Assembly: GCF_031846585.1 (NCBI RefSeq)
Contig: NZ_JAVRHK010000012.1
Location: 1 to 64,000 of the forward strand
Length of the DNA stretch: 64,000 nt
Direction of reading: 5' to 3'
Origin: Autumnicola musiva
Lineage (GTDB): Bacteria > Bacteroidota > Bacteroidia > Flavobacteriales > Flavobacteriaceae
The notes under the pieces were generated by a model that had not been told where the DNA came from, made no database searches, and was given only the letters and a program-made list of their open reading frames with translations. The translations under genes and the position numbers were made by a program. Shown here piece after piece: positions 43,729-54,700 of this stretch (position 1 is its first letter; every line of letters begins with the position of its first letter).

Positions 43729-43863
43729 AAAATTATGTCAAATCTTATAAAGATATAAAAAAAGTTAAGCTTTCGTGAATACTCCCATTCTGAATCTGAA
43801 AACCGCTTAATTTTTTTATATTTAGCCACTAAGTATCAAACGCTAAAAAAATCATATAATATT

Positions 43864-45489
43864 ATGGGAAAAGGATTTTTTCACGTTCCTGTTGCATCAA
43901 ACGAACCAGTAAAATCGTATGCACCAGGTTCCCCTGAAAGAGAAGAAGTATTAAAGACTTATAAAGAATTATATAATTCCAAAGTTGAGGTGCCTTTATA
44001 TATAGGTTCCGAAGAAATCAAAACAGGTGATACTGCCACCATGCATCCACCGCATGACCACAAGCATGATCTTGGGGTCTATCACAAAGCAGATAAAGGT
44101 AATATAGAAAAGGCTATTGAAGAGTCTTTAAAAGCCCGTGAAAAATGGGCGAACCTGGAATGGGAACAAAGAGCAGCGGTTTTTCTTAAAGCTGCCGACC
44201 TTATTGCAGGTCCTTACCGTGCAAAAATGAATGCGGCTACCATGATTGGGCAATCCAAAAATATATATCAGGCTGAAATTGACTCTGCCTGCGAAATTTG
44301 TGATTTCCTACGTTTTAATGTAGAATATATGTCACAAATATATGACGATCAGCCGGAATCTTCTGAAGGAAACTGGAATCGCATTGAATACCGCCCACTT
44401 GAAGGCTTTGTATATGCGGTAACACCTTTTAATTTTACAGCTATTGCCGGTAATCTTCCTTCAAGTGCTGCATTAATGGGCAATGTTGCTATATGGAAGC
44501 CAAGTGACAGCCAGGTTTATTCTGCTCAGGTGATAATGGAAGTATTTAAGGAAGCCGGAGTGCCGGATGGAGTTATCAATATGGTGATGGGAGATCCTAA
44601 AATGATCACCGATGTTGTTCTGGACAGCCCCGACTTTGCAGGTATTCATTATACCGGTAGTACTACAGTATTTAAAAATATCTGGGCTCAGATTGGGAAT
44701 AACATTAACAACTATAAGTCTTATCCAAGAATAGTTGGAGAAACCGGTGGTAAAGATTTTATCGCTGTACACCCAACTTCTAATGCAAAACAGGTAGCGA
44801 CCTCAATTTCGCGGGGAGCATTTGAATACCAGGGACAAAAATGTAGTGCAGCTTCAAGGGTTTATCTTCCAAAGAGCTTGTGGCCTGAAATTAAAGATTT
44901 TGTTATTGAAGATTTAAAATCTTTTAAAATGGGCTCTCCTGAAGATATGTCCAACTTTATCAACGCGGTTATTCACGAAGCTTCTTTTGATAAAATTGCT
45001 AAATTTATAGATCAGGCGAAAGAAGATAGTGATGCAGAGATTATTGTAGGGGGAGGTTATGATAAATCTAAAGGATACTTCGTAGAACCTACGGTTATTG
45101 CAACTACCAACCCTACCTACGAAACAATGTGTACAGAAATCTTTGGACCTGTAGTTACCATTTATGTTTATGAAGACGAAAAATGGGAAGAAACCCTGGA
45201 TCTGGTAGATCAAAATATGTATGGTTTAACCGGAGCAATATTTTCCGGAGATCGTTATGAGGCTGCTAAAGCTACAAAACGACTTCAGAATTCTGCAGGT
45301 AATTTTTATATAAATGATAAGCCTACAGGAGCCGTAGTTGGCCAGCAACCATTTGGTGGTGCAAGAGCCAGCGGTACAAATGATAAGGCAGGATCTAAAT
45401 TAAATCTTATGAGATGGATATCTCCAAGATTGATAAAGGAAACTTTTGTTCCCGCAACAGATTACAGATATCCTTTTATGGGAGAATAA
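43864..45489 (+). CDS. pruA: L-glutamate gamma-semialdehyde (P5C) dehydrogenase
   Basis: 541 residues. It oxidises glutamate semialdehyde to glutamate with NAD in proline breakdown. The aldehyde dehydrogenase motifs are G-E-T-G-G-K-D-F (catalytic Glu region), F-E-Y-Q-G-Q-K-C-S-A-A-S (catalytic Cys), E-I-F-G-P-V-V and Q-P-F-G-G-A-R-A-S-G-T-N. It is the stand-alone form, not fused to proline dehydrogenase. A TATATTTA box lies ~45 nt upstream and a strong terminator follows. Confidence 0.96.
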   Translation: MGKGFFHVPVASNEPVKSYAPGSPEREEVLKTYKELYNSKVEVPLYIGSEEIKTGDTATMHPPHDHKHDLGVYHKADKGNIEKAIEESLKAREKWANLEWEQRAAVFLKAADLIAGPYRAKMNAATMIGQSKNIYQAEIDSACEICDFLRFNVEYMSQIYDDQPESSEGNWNRIEYRPLEGFVYAVTPFNFTAIAGNLPSSAALMGNVAIWKPSDSQVYSAQVIMEVFKEAGVPDGVINMVMGDPKMITDVVLDSPDFAGIHYTGSTTVFKNIWAQIGNNINNYKSYPRIVGETGGKDFIAVHPTSNAKQVATSISRGAFEYQGQKCSAASRVYLPKSLWPEIKDFVIEDLKSFKMGSPEDMSNFINAVIHEASFDKIAKFIDQAKEDSDAEIIVGGGYDKSKGYFVEPTVIATTNPTYETMCTEIFGPVVTIYVYEDEKWEETLDLVDQNMYGLTGAIFSGDRYEAAKATKRLQNSAGNFYINDKPTGAVVGQQPFGGARASGTNDKAGSKLNLMRWISPRLIKETFVPATDYRYPFMGE

Positions 45490-45510
45490 ATGATTCTTCA
45501 AATTGTTTTC

Positions 45511-45538
45511 AAAAAAGCCGCGTTTCTGCGGCTTTTTT
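45511..45538. terminator. Terminator after pruA
   Basis: AAAAAAGCCGC (45511-45521) pairs with GCGGCTTTTTT (45528-45538) around a 6-nt loop; the flanks suit both strands. Confidence 0.85.
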
Positions 45539-45661
45539 ATTTAGTATTATTCTTATCATTTCATTTCGTCTGACAATCCTATAAAATATTGATTTCTTTT
45601 TCTTACATAATTATTTTTACAGCTCTTCCCTATCATGCTTATAAGTAAGCCCTGGTGGCTG

Positions 45662-45726
45662 AAATGTATTTAATCTTATTTTTAATACATTTTAACGATT
45701 TTATGTGTAGTTTTACAGATGTAAAA
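45662..45726. promoter_or_regulatory. Two palindromes upstream of the first giant surface-protein gene
   Basis: AAATGTATT (45662-45670) with AATACATTT (45684-45692), and TTTTACA-GA-TGTAAAA (45711-45726), lie 17-81 nt upstream of the start codon. The second overlaps a TAGTTTTA sequence that resembles the -7 box, so a repressor could block the promoter there. The upstream region of the second giant gene lacks these elements. Confidence 0.45.
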
Positions 45727-45742
45727 ATTACATAAACTGCTT

Positions 45743-48700
45743 ATGGGTAAAATTACCCCCGTGGTAAAAGCAGTAGGAATACCGTTATTTCTTATTGGTT
45801 TTATCAGTTTTGTATTAGCGGCCTCTATTTCTAATCCCCCCATAGATTCTTACAAGTCATTTGAGGGGGTAGGAACTATCACACCAATTTCTAAATATAA
45901 TTCAGAAAAACCTTTTACCGCATTTTCAGGTAAGTCAGGAGCATTTGCCAATCCTGTTATAGAAGTTGATTCCAAGACAAATGCCTCCTGTAGTGATAAT
46001 CCCGACGGTGACATCAATATCAGCATCTCGGGAGGAACACCACCTTATAGCTATTCCTGGTCAGGCACCGGAAATTTTTCTTCTTCCAGCGAGGATATTA
46101 CGAACCTTTCACCCGGCACCTACTCCATAAAAGTAACTGATGCTAATAACAGCTCTTCTTCAGAAACAATCAATATTGAAATAGAAGATAATATTCAGCC
46201 TTCAGTTTCAACTAAAAATATCACCGTTCAATTAGATGAAAATGGTTCCGCAACAATTTCCGCCGAAGATATTGATGATGGTTCTACCGATAATTGTCAA
46301 ATTGAAGACCTCTCCTTGAATAAGACAAATTTCGATTGTAACGACGTTGGAAGTAATTCCGTAGAACTTACCGTAACAGACGTCAATGGAAATGCTGCTT
46401 TTGAAACTGCAACTGTTACTGTTGAAGATAATATTCAACCTTCAGTTTCGACTCAAAATATCACTATTCAGCTTGACGCAAACAGCTCTGCAACAATTTC
46501 CGCAGAAGATATTGATGATGGTTCTACCGATAATTGTCAAATCGAAAACCTCTCCCTAAATAAGACAAACTTTGACTGTGATGATGTGGGGGCAAACACC
46601 GTTAGCCTTACCGTTACTGATGTAAATGGAAATTCTGCTTCTGAAAATGCAACTGTTACTGTTGAAGATAATATTCAACCTTCAGTTAAAATTCAAAATA
46701 TCACTATTCAGCTTGACGCGAACGGCTCTGCAACAATTTCCGCCGAAGATATTGATGATGGTTCTACCGATAATTGTCAAATTGAAGACCTCTCCTTGAA
46801 TAAGACAAATTTCGATTGTAACGACGTTGGAAATTATTCCGTAGAACTTACCGTTACCGATATAAATGGAAATGCTGCTTCTGAAACTGCAACTGTTACT
46901 GTTGAAGATAATATTCAGCCTTCAGTTTCGACTCAAAATATTACCATTCAGCTTGATGAAAATGGCTCCGCAACAATTTCCGCAGAAGATATTGATGATG
47001 GTTCTACCGATAATTGTCAAATCGAAAACCTTTCTTTAAATAAGACATATTTCATTTGTAACGACGTTGGAAGTAATTCCGTAGAACTTACCGTAACAGA
47101 CGTCAATGGAAATTCTGCTTCAGAAACTGCAACTGTTACCATTGAAGATAATATTCAACCTTCAGTTTCGACTCAAAACATTACCATTCAGCTTGATGAA
47201 AATGGTTCCGCAATAATTTCCGCGGAAGACATTGACAATGGTTCAACCGATAATTGCCAAATCGAAAACTTTTCTTTAAATAAGACAAATTTCACTTGTA
47301 ACGACGTTGGAAGTAATTCCGTAGAACTTACCATTACCGATGTTAATGGAAATGCTGCTTCAGAAAATGCAACTGTTACTGTTGAAGATAATATTGATCC
47401 CGAAATACCTCAACTTCCAGACCTTACCTGGAGTTGTTCAGAAGAGATTGTTGATTTTCCTACCACCACTGATAATTGTGATGCAGAAATTACCGGAACT
47501 ACAACAGATCCTTTGCAATTCGATACTTATGGCGAATATAATATAACCTGGACGTTCACAGACTCTTCGGAAAATCAGGTTACCGCAGTTCAAAAAATCA
47601 TTATTCCCGAACCTACTGTAAATTCGGTTGAAGATATTGTAGCCTGCAACGGCGAAACAATTTCAACTATAGCATTCGGCGGAAGCGATGTTGATGGAAC
47701 AATTTATAATTGGACAAGTAGTAACACCAATATTGGCATCCCGGCCATTGGCAGTAATCAAATTACTTCCTTTGAAGCCGAAAATATTTCAGACAAAATT
47801 ATTACCTCAACAGTTACAGTTACTCCCGTTGCAAATAACTGCGAAGGAGAGAATATTAGCTTTACAATTACCGTTAACCCTACTCCCAGCCTCGCAACAC
47901 CTGAAGCCATTGTAGTCTGCGATGGCGAACAAATTGATGGGGCCAATTTCTCCGGAATTGCTGTAACAGGCACTACCATCAGCTGGAGTAATGATAATAC
48001 CAATACTGGTCTTGCAGCATCGGGAAACGGAGATATTCCTTCTTTTACAGCAACTAATACCACTGATGAGAGTATATTTTCTACAATAAGCGTCACTCCT
48101 TCAGCAAATGGCTGTGAGGGAATAGTAGAAACTTTTACCATTGAAGTAAAACCAAATCCTACTGTTACCGCTCCGGAAACTCAGGTTTATTGTAACGGAA
48201 TTACCGCAGACGCGATTTCCCTTACCGGCTCTCCTGCCGGAGTAAGCTATAATATTGAAGGTGGTGCTGCAATAGGTTTATCCAACCGAAGCTCGGCTTC
48301 AGAAATTCCTTCTTTTACTCCTGTAAACAATTCCAGCAGTCCAGTAACTGCAGAAATTACTATTACACCAAAAGCGAACGGATGTACAGGAGATCCTGTC
48401 TCTTATAAAATAAAAGTAAACCCAACTCCAAATGTAAGTATTTCCCCTTCCGGTCAACAGCTATGCTCAGGAGAGACTACTGGCCTTTCTTTATCGGGTG
48501 GTATTCAGGGCACCACATTTAACTGGACAGTTTCAGAAATTTTACCATCAGGAAGTGTTTCCGGAGCAGAAGACGGAAACGGGAGCAAAATTGCACAAAC
48601 ATTAACGAATAACACTAATAATCCAGCCACTGTAAAGTACCGGGTGATACCTACAGCCAACGAATGTTCGGGAACCCCTATTATAGTAACTGTGACGGTA

Positions 48701-51700
48701 AATCCTATACCAGAATTTGAAGTTAATATACCAGAATGCGTTGCCACTGTTAACCTCAACGATCCTAATATTAAAAGCAATAATAACTTAACTTACACCT
48801 ACTGGACAAATTCAAAAGCTACCAATGCTGTTAGGAATCCTTCAGCTGTGGGAGTTGGAACATATTTTATTAAGGGAACTTCTGCCGCAGGATGTTCAGT
48901 TATTAAAGAGGTTATAATTGATAAAATTCAGCCGGTGATAACAAACCTTAATGATGCACCTGTTGAGATTTGTAGTGGTGAAGCTTTCAATTATTTACCG
49001 GAAAGCAACCTGGAAGGAACTATTATTAGCTGGTCCCGAGCAGCTGTTGGAGAAAATACAGCCACTAATTCTTCAGATAGAAACAACGTTAACCCTAATG
49101 AATCCTTGGTAAATGAAACTGGTGCACCAATAACTGCTACTTATACTTTCACACTAGAGAAAAATGACTGTACAAACGAAATAGCAGTTAATGTAGAAGT
49201 TTCTCCTGCACCCCAATTAATTCAGGAATCAATAGATGATATTTGCAACGGAAGCAGTATAAACTATACCCCAAAGAGCTCATTATCTAATTCTACAATT
49301 ACCTGGAGAAGAAATGCGTTTGAAGGAAATTCGGCTTCTTCCGGTTCCGGAACCATAGATGAGATTCTTTATAATGAAACCGGAGTAGAAATTGGAGTTA
49401 CGTATTTTATAACTATAACCTCAGCAAAGGGATGCTCTGTTGAAGAAAATATCAGCTTTTCATTGTTATCTGGTCCTAAGGTAACTGCAACAGCTTCTAA
49501 AAACATCATCTGCGCCGGGGAAACAGTAGATTTATCTTCCACTTTTGAAGGAGAACAGCAATCTATAAAACCTGTACTTTTTGAAGAAAACTTAAACGGC
49601 TCCAGTGGTAACTGGATTACTATTAATAATTCCAATGGAGGCAATTCTTCAGCTCCTAGGTGGAGATTGAGACCTAATAACTATACTCCTAACTATAGTG
49701 ACAATATTCGTTCAAATGATGGTAGCCAATTTTTTCTTTCAAGTAGTGATGCCCAGGGTCAAAATACCTATACTGAAACTATCCTTCAGTATAACAAAGG
49801 CATAAATACGATTGGTTATAATAGTTTAGAGCTTTCTTTCTGGCAGTACTATCGTCACTATAACAGTATTGGCGAAGTAGAAGTTTCTACGGATAATGAT
49901 AATTGGGAAAGAGTTTATAGTACACCCAGCAGGAATAACAAAGGACTCGTAAGCTTCGATTTAGACGGATGGACCGGAAACGAGAACCTATATATAAGGT
50001 TTAGGTACAGAGCGTACTGGGGCTATTGGTGGGCAATAGACAATATTAAACTTACGGGAGAAGGATCTATTATTCCAGATGTAACGTGGACTTCCTCTAC
50101 CAACCCTGAATGGAGTTCAAATGAGCCCAACCCAACCAACCTTTCTGTTTCCAGAACAACAACATTTACCGCCACATATACCGATCCTGATATAGAATGT
50201 CCCGGGGTGGGCACCGTAGAAGTAGAGGTAAAAGACCCTTTGCAACCCGAAATTATCGCAAATTATTGTTCTCTTTCTCAAACTAATCAGGTGCTATTAT
50301 CTGTAAATGATTCCTACGACTCTTACAGATGGGTTGCTTCCGGTCAAACTATATCTTCCGATGAATCTTTACAGGTTAGCCTGGCTCAAACTTATACTTT
50401 GTACGTAACCAGAGACGGCTGCGAAGCTTCAACCTCTATTACCCCCAATGAGAACTTAATTATCAATGGTGATTTTGAACAGGGAAACACAAATGATTTC
50501 AACACTGCCTATCGTTACGTAAGTAACAATCCTAATCGACGAGATGAAATGTGGCCGGAAGGCACCTATACGGTAGGAGAAGATGCTTACGATTACCACT
50601 CCAACTTTCAGGGGCGAGGCCACGGGGGCCGGGGTAATTATATGATTGTAAACGGAGACAGATCAATAGGAAACGTTGTTTGGCAATCTAATACTCTTGA
50701 TATTATCCCTAATACCGATTACTATTTTAGCGCCTGGACTGCAAATGTAAATCCAGCCAGTCCTGCCCGTCTAAGGATTCAGGTGTTTATTCCGGGGAGC
50801 AACACTCCTGTTGTTGAAAGTACTTTAGGTGATCTTACCAATGAGCCTGTGGGAAACTGGATCAACTTTTACAACCCTGAATTATGGAATTCAGGCAACA
50901 ATACTCGGGCAATAGTTAGGATTATTAATGAAAATCCAATTGCAGGTGGGAATGACTTTGGAATAGATGACATTTCTTTTGCGGCTTTCAGATCGTTCGA
51001 TTTTGAATTCACTCCTGAAAATAATGGTCCTCTTTGTGAAGGAGACCAAATTCAGTTATTCTCTAACCTTGAGGGTGGTCGTGAACCTATAACCTTCGAA
51101 TGGAGCGGGCCAAATGGCTTTACCTCTTCAGAAGAAAACCCTGTTATAGAAAATGCCAGCCTCACTAATGCAGGTACTTATTCTCTTAAAATCTCCGACT
51201 TTTATGGTTGTGATATTGCCGCAAAAACTACCACCGTAGAAATCCCTGGTATTAATGCCGGAGAAGATATTGTTATTTGCGCAGAAGCAGCCAGAATAGA
51301 TGGCGCTGCTTTAAGCGGTACCATCAGTAATCTTATTAATCTTCCTGCAACAGGTGCCTGGAGTGGAGGAAGTGGAAATTTCATTCCAAACAGAAACGAT
51401 TTAAACGCTATATATTTCCCCACCAATCAGGAAATCGAGACGGGTGCTGTTATTCTTGAACTACAATCTGATAATTCCGATATTTCCTGTACCGATGAAA
51501 TTATTTTAACATTAAACCCCACTCCTGTTATAAATAATATTAGCGTGGCCACACCTTCATGCTTTTCAGGATCTGATGGAACTGCCACTGTAAATGTTAG
51601 CGGCGGAACTGCACCGTATACCTATGTTTGGAGCGATGGACAGACAGAGCAGACTGCTACCGGATTATCAAAACTTGAAGATTCGGATGCTTTCTTTGTT

Positions 51701-54700
51701 ACAGTAACCGATGCTAATGGCTGCTCGGCTACTTCGGAAAATATTGTAATAGATGAACCTACCCCGCTGGAAATAATATCTACTTCTTTTACTGCGGTTA
51801 GCTGTTTTGGCGGTAAAGATGGTACTGCAATTATAGAAGTGGCCGGAGGTTTCCTTAATGGAGCTGTTCCCGGGTATAATTTTCAGCTATTAAACAGTGA
51901 AGGAACTGTAGTCTATACTGAGGAAGGTATTGAAACTAACAATATTACTATCCCGGAACTTATTGCCGGCAATTATACTTTTGTTGTAAACACTGCTGCA
52001 AACTGTACCAGCTTAACATCAAATATAAATATTACTCAGCCTCCTGAAATTATTGTGGATGCAGGAGAACTAGATATACCTCAACTCTGCGGAATCACCA
52101 GTTTACAATTGAATGCATTACCCGTAGATGTTAATCTTGGTTCAGGAACCTGGAGTATCCTTTCCGGTGAAGGCGGCAGTTTTAACGAAGCTTCCCTTCC
52201 AGATGCCATCTTCAGCGGGGAATCCAATGAAATTTATGAACTACAGTGGACAGTCACTCCCGAAACCGGATGTGAAGAGATTGCAGATGTTATCACGGTT
52301 GAGTTACCTCAAGCCTGTAGTAAACTGGATTTTGACGGAGAAGATGATTATGTGGATTTTGGGAACAGCAATAATTTTGGAGAATCGGCTTTTACCCTGG
52401 AAGCCTGGATTAAACCTTCTTCTTTAAAAAGCACCCGTACAATTATTTCTAAAAGAGATCCGGAAAATCAGAGTATCGGCTATGACTTAATCCTTAAAAA
52501 CGGATCCCCTTCTTTTAGTGTAGGCAACAAAAGTGCGGTATCTTCCTTCAGGCTAAGCACCAACAGGTGGTTCCATATCGCCGGTGTTTACACTCCCGGT
52601 TCAGAAATTAAATTATATGTGGATGGTGTGCTTATTAAAACTAACACTAATGGAATTCCTTCTGAAACCGGAAATATAACAAAGCCTTTCCTTATTGGCG
52701 CATCCCCTGCTTCGGGTAACATTCCCGGTACTAAAGATTATTTCCATGGATGGATTGAAGAAGTAAGAGTTTGGAATAAAGACATTTCTGAAGACCAGGT
52801 ACGATTTATGATGAACCAGCGCCTGGAAAAATCCGGGAACAATGGTGTCCGCGGATCAGTATTGCGGGACAAGGTAGCAATTCCGGGAGCACTTAGCTGG
52901 AACCATCTTTCAGGATATTACCAGTTATTAGCAGATCCCGAAGTTTTTATAAACGGGCAAACGCCAGATCTCTCAAGGAATGCGGTCCATGGTGAACTGA
53001 AGAATATCCAGACCTGGCAGCAAAACACTGCTCCCCTGCCCTACATCTCGAATAATAACGGGGAATGGTATGCTGCAACCACCTGGCTACATTCCGATGT
53101 ATGGGAACCGCCAAACAGTTTAGGAATAGACAATAAGACTAAAATTGACTGGAATATTGTAAAAATGGCCCACAATGTGGATAATCCGGCTACTACCAAC
53201 AATAAAAATAGCATAACCCTGCTCGGGCTTATTTCTGAAAGCGGAAAACTTAAAATGATAGGAGCTCATGGTGTGAGTGCAAATGGAAATGGTATTCCCA
53301 CCGGAAATTCCCTTAACATCACCCACTATCTTAGATTAGATGGAAATATTGATTTAAACGGGGAATCTCAACTAATCCAAGCAGAAGGGAGTATCCTGGA
53401 TCAAGACAGCAAAGGTTATATTCAGAAGGATCAGCAGGGCACCAAAAACAGCTATAATTATAATTACTGGAGCTCTACGGTTAGCATCACCGGTAACAAA
53501 AATAATTCCGGATTCACCATTGCTTCTGTCCTCCGGGATGGTAGCGATATAGATTCTCCCAGGGATATTACTTTTGGTTCTCCTCATACTTTTGCAGACG
53601 GAAATTATTCCGGAAATTTAAGGATCAGTTCTTATTGGTTAAATATTTTCCATGGCACGTCCGATGTTTATGGAGAGTGGCGATCAATAGGTCCTACCAC
53701 CAACCTTAGCCCCGGCACAGGTTACACCATGAAGGGACCTTCAGGAACAGCAAGCATCAGTGATTTTCAGAATTATGTTTTCCAGGGAAAACCCCATAAT
53801 GGCACTATAAATATAAAGATATCAGATTATGAAAACCGGCTGATTGGCAATCCATATCCTTCTGCCTTAAACGCAAAAGAATTTATTTTGGATAACCTTC
53901 AGGATGTGAACGGCGGCCGAAACAGTAAGAATATTTTTAACGGGACACTTTATTTCTGGGATCATTTTGGGCAGGAAAACACTCACGTACTGGCAGAATA
54001 TGTGGGGGGTTATGCCGCATATAATCTTTCTGGAGGGGTGCCTGGTGTTTCCAATGACCGAAGGATAAATAACAGCGGAAATCGTGGAGGCTCTAAAAAG
54101 CCCAAAAGTGGAATTCCCGCTGCACAGGGATTCTTTGTAAATACAGCTCTGGATGAAACAGTTTCCAAAGATATTACAGTAGAGGGTGGCAATATTGTGT
54201 TTAAGAACAGCCAGCGTATGTACGGCCGGGAAAATCCGGGAAATGGAAATTCCCAGTTTTTACGTCCGTTACAACCAACTAAAAATGAGAAAATTTCCGA
54301 AACAGATGATAAGCGTTCCAAAATTAGGGTCGACTTTAAATCTCCCACAGGTTATTATCGCCAGATCCTTGTAACAGCCGATGACTTTGCCACAAACAAT
54401 TTTGACCTGGGTTATGATGCCCCCATGATTGATTACAATGTTGAGGATATGTTCTGGACCATTAATGAATCCGAATTTGTAATCCAGGGAGTTGCAAATT
54501 TTGCTCCAAAGCAGGTTTTACCTCTGGGCCTAGTTATTAGTGAAGAAAATGAATTTGAGATCTCCATCGCCAGCCTCGAAAATTTGCCTGCGGATTTCCA
54601 AATTTACCTCAGGGACAATGAAACCAACACGTATTACGATTTATCTGAAGTATTTAAAGCAACTTTAGCTCCCGGATATTATACCACCAGGTATGACATT

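Noticed and set aside
46201..47400. Regular direct repeats, considered as a CRISPR or satellite array
   Set aside because: Units are 240 bp, fully in frame and encode HYR-like domains; there are no spacers and no cas genes.
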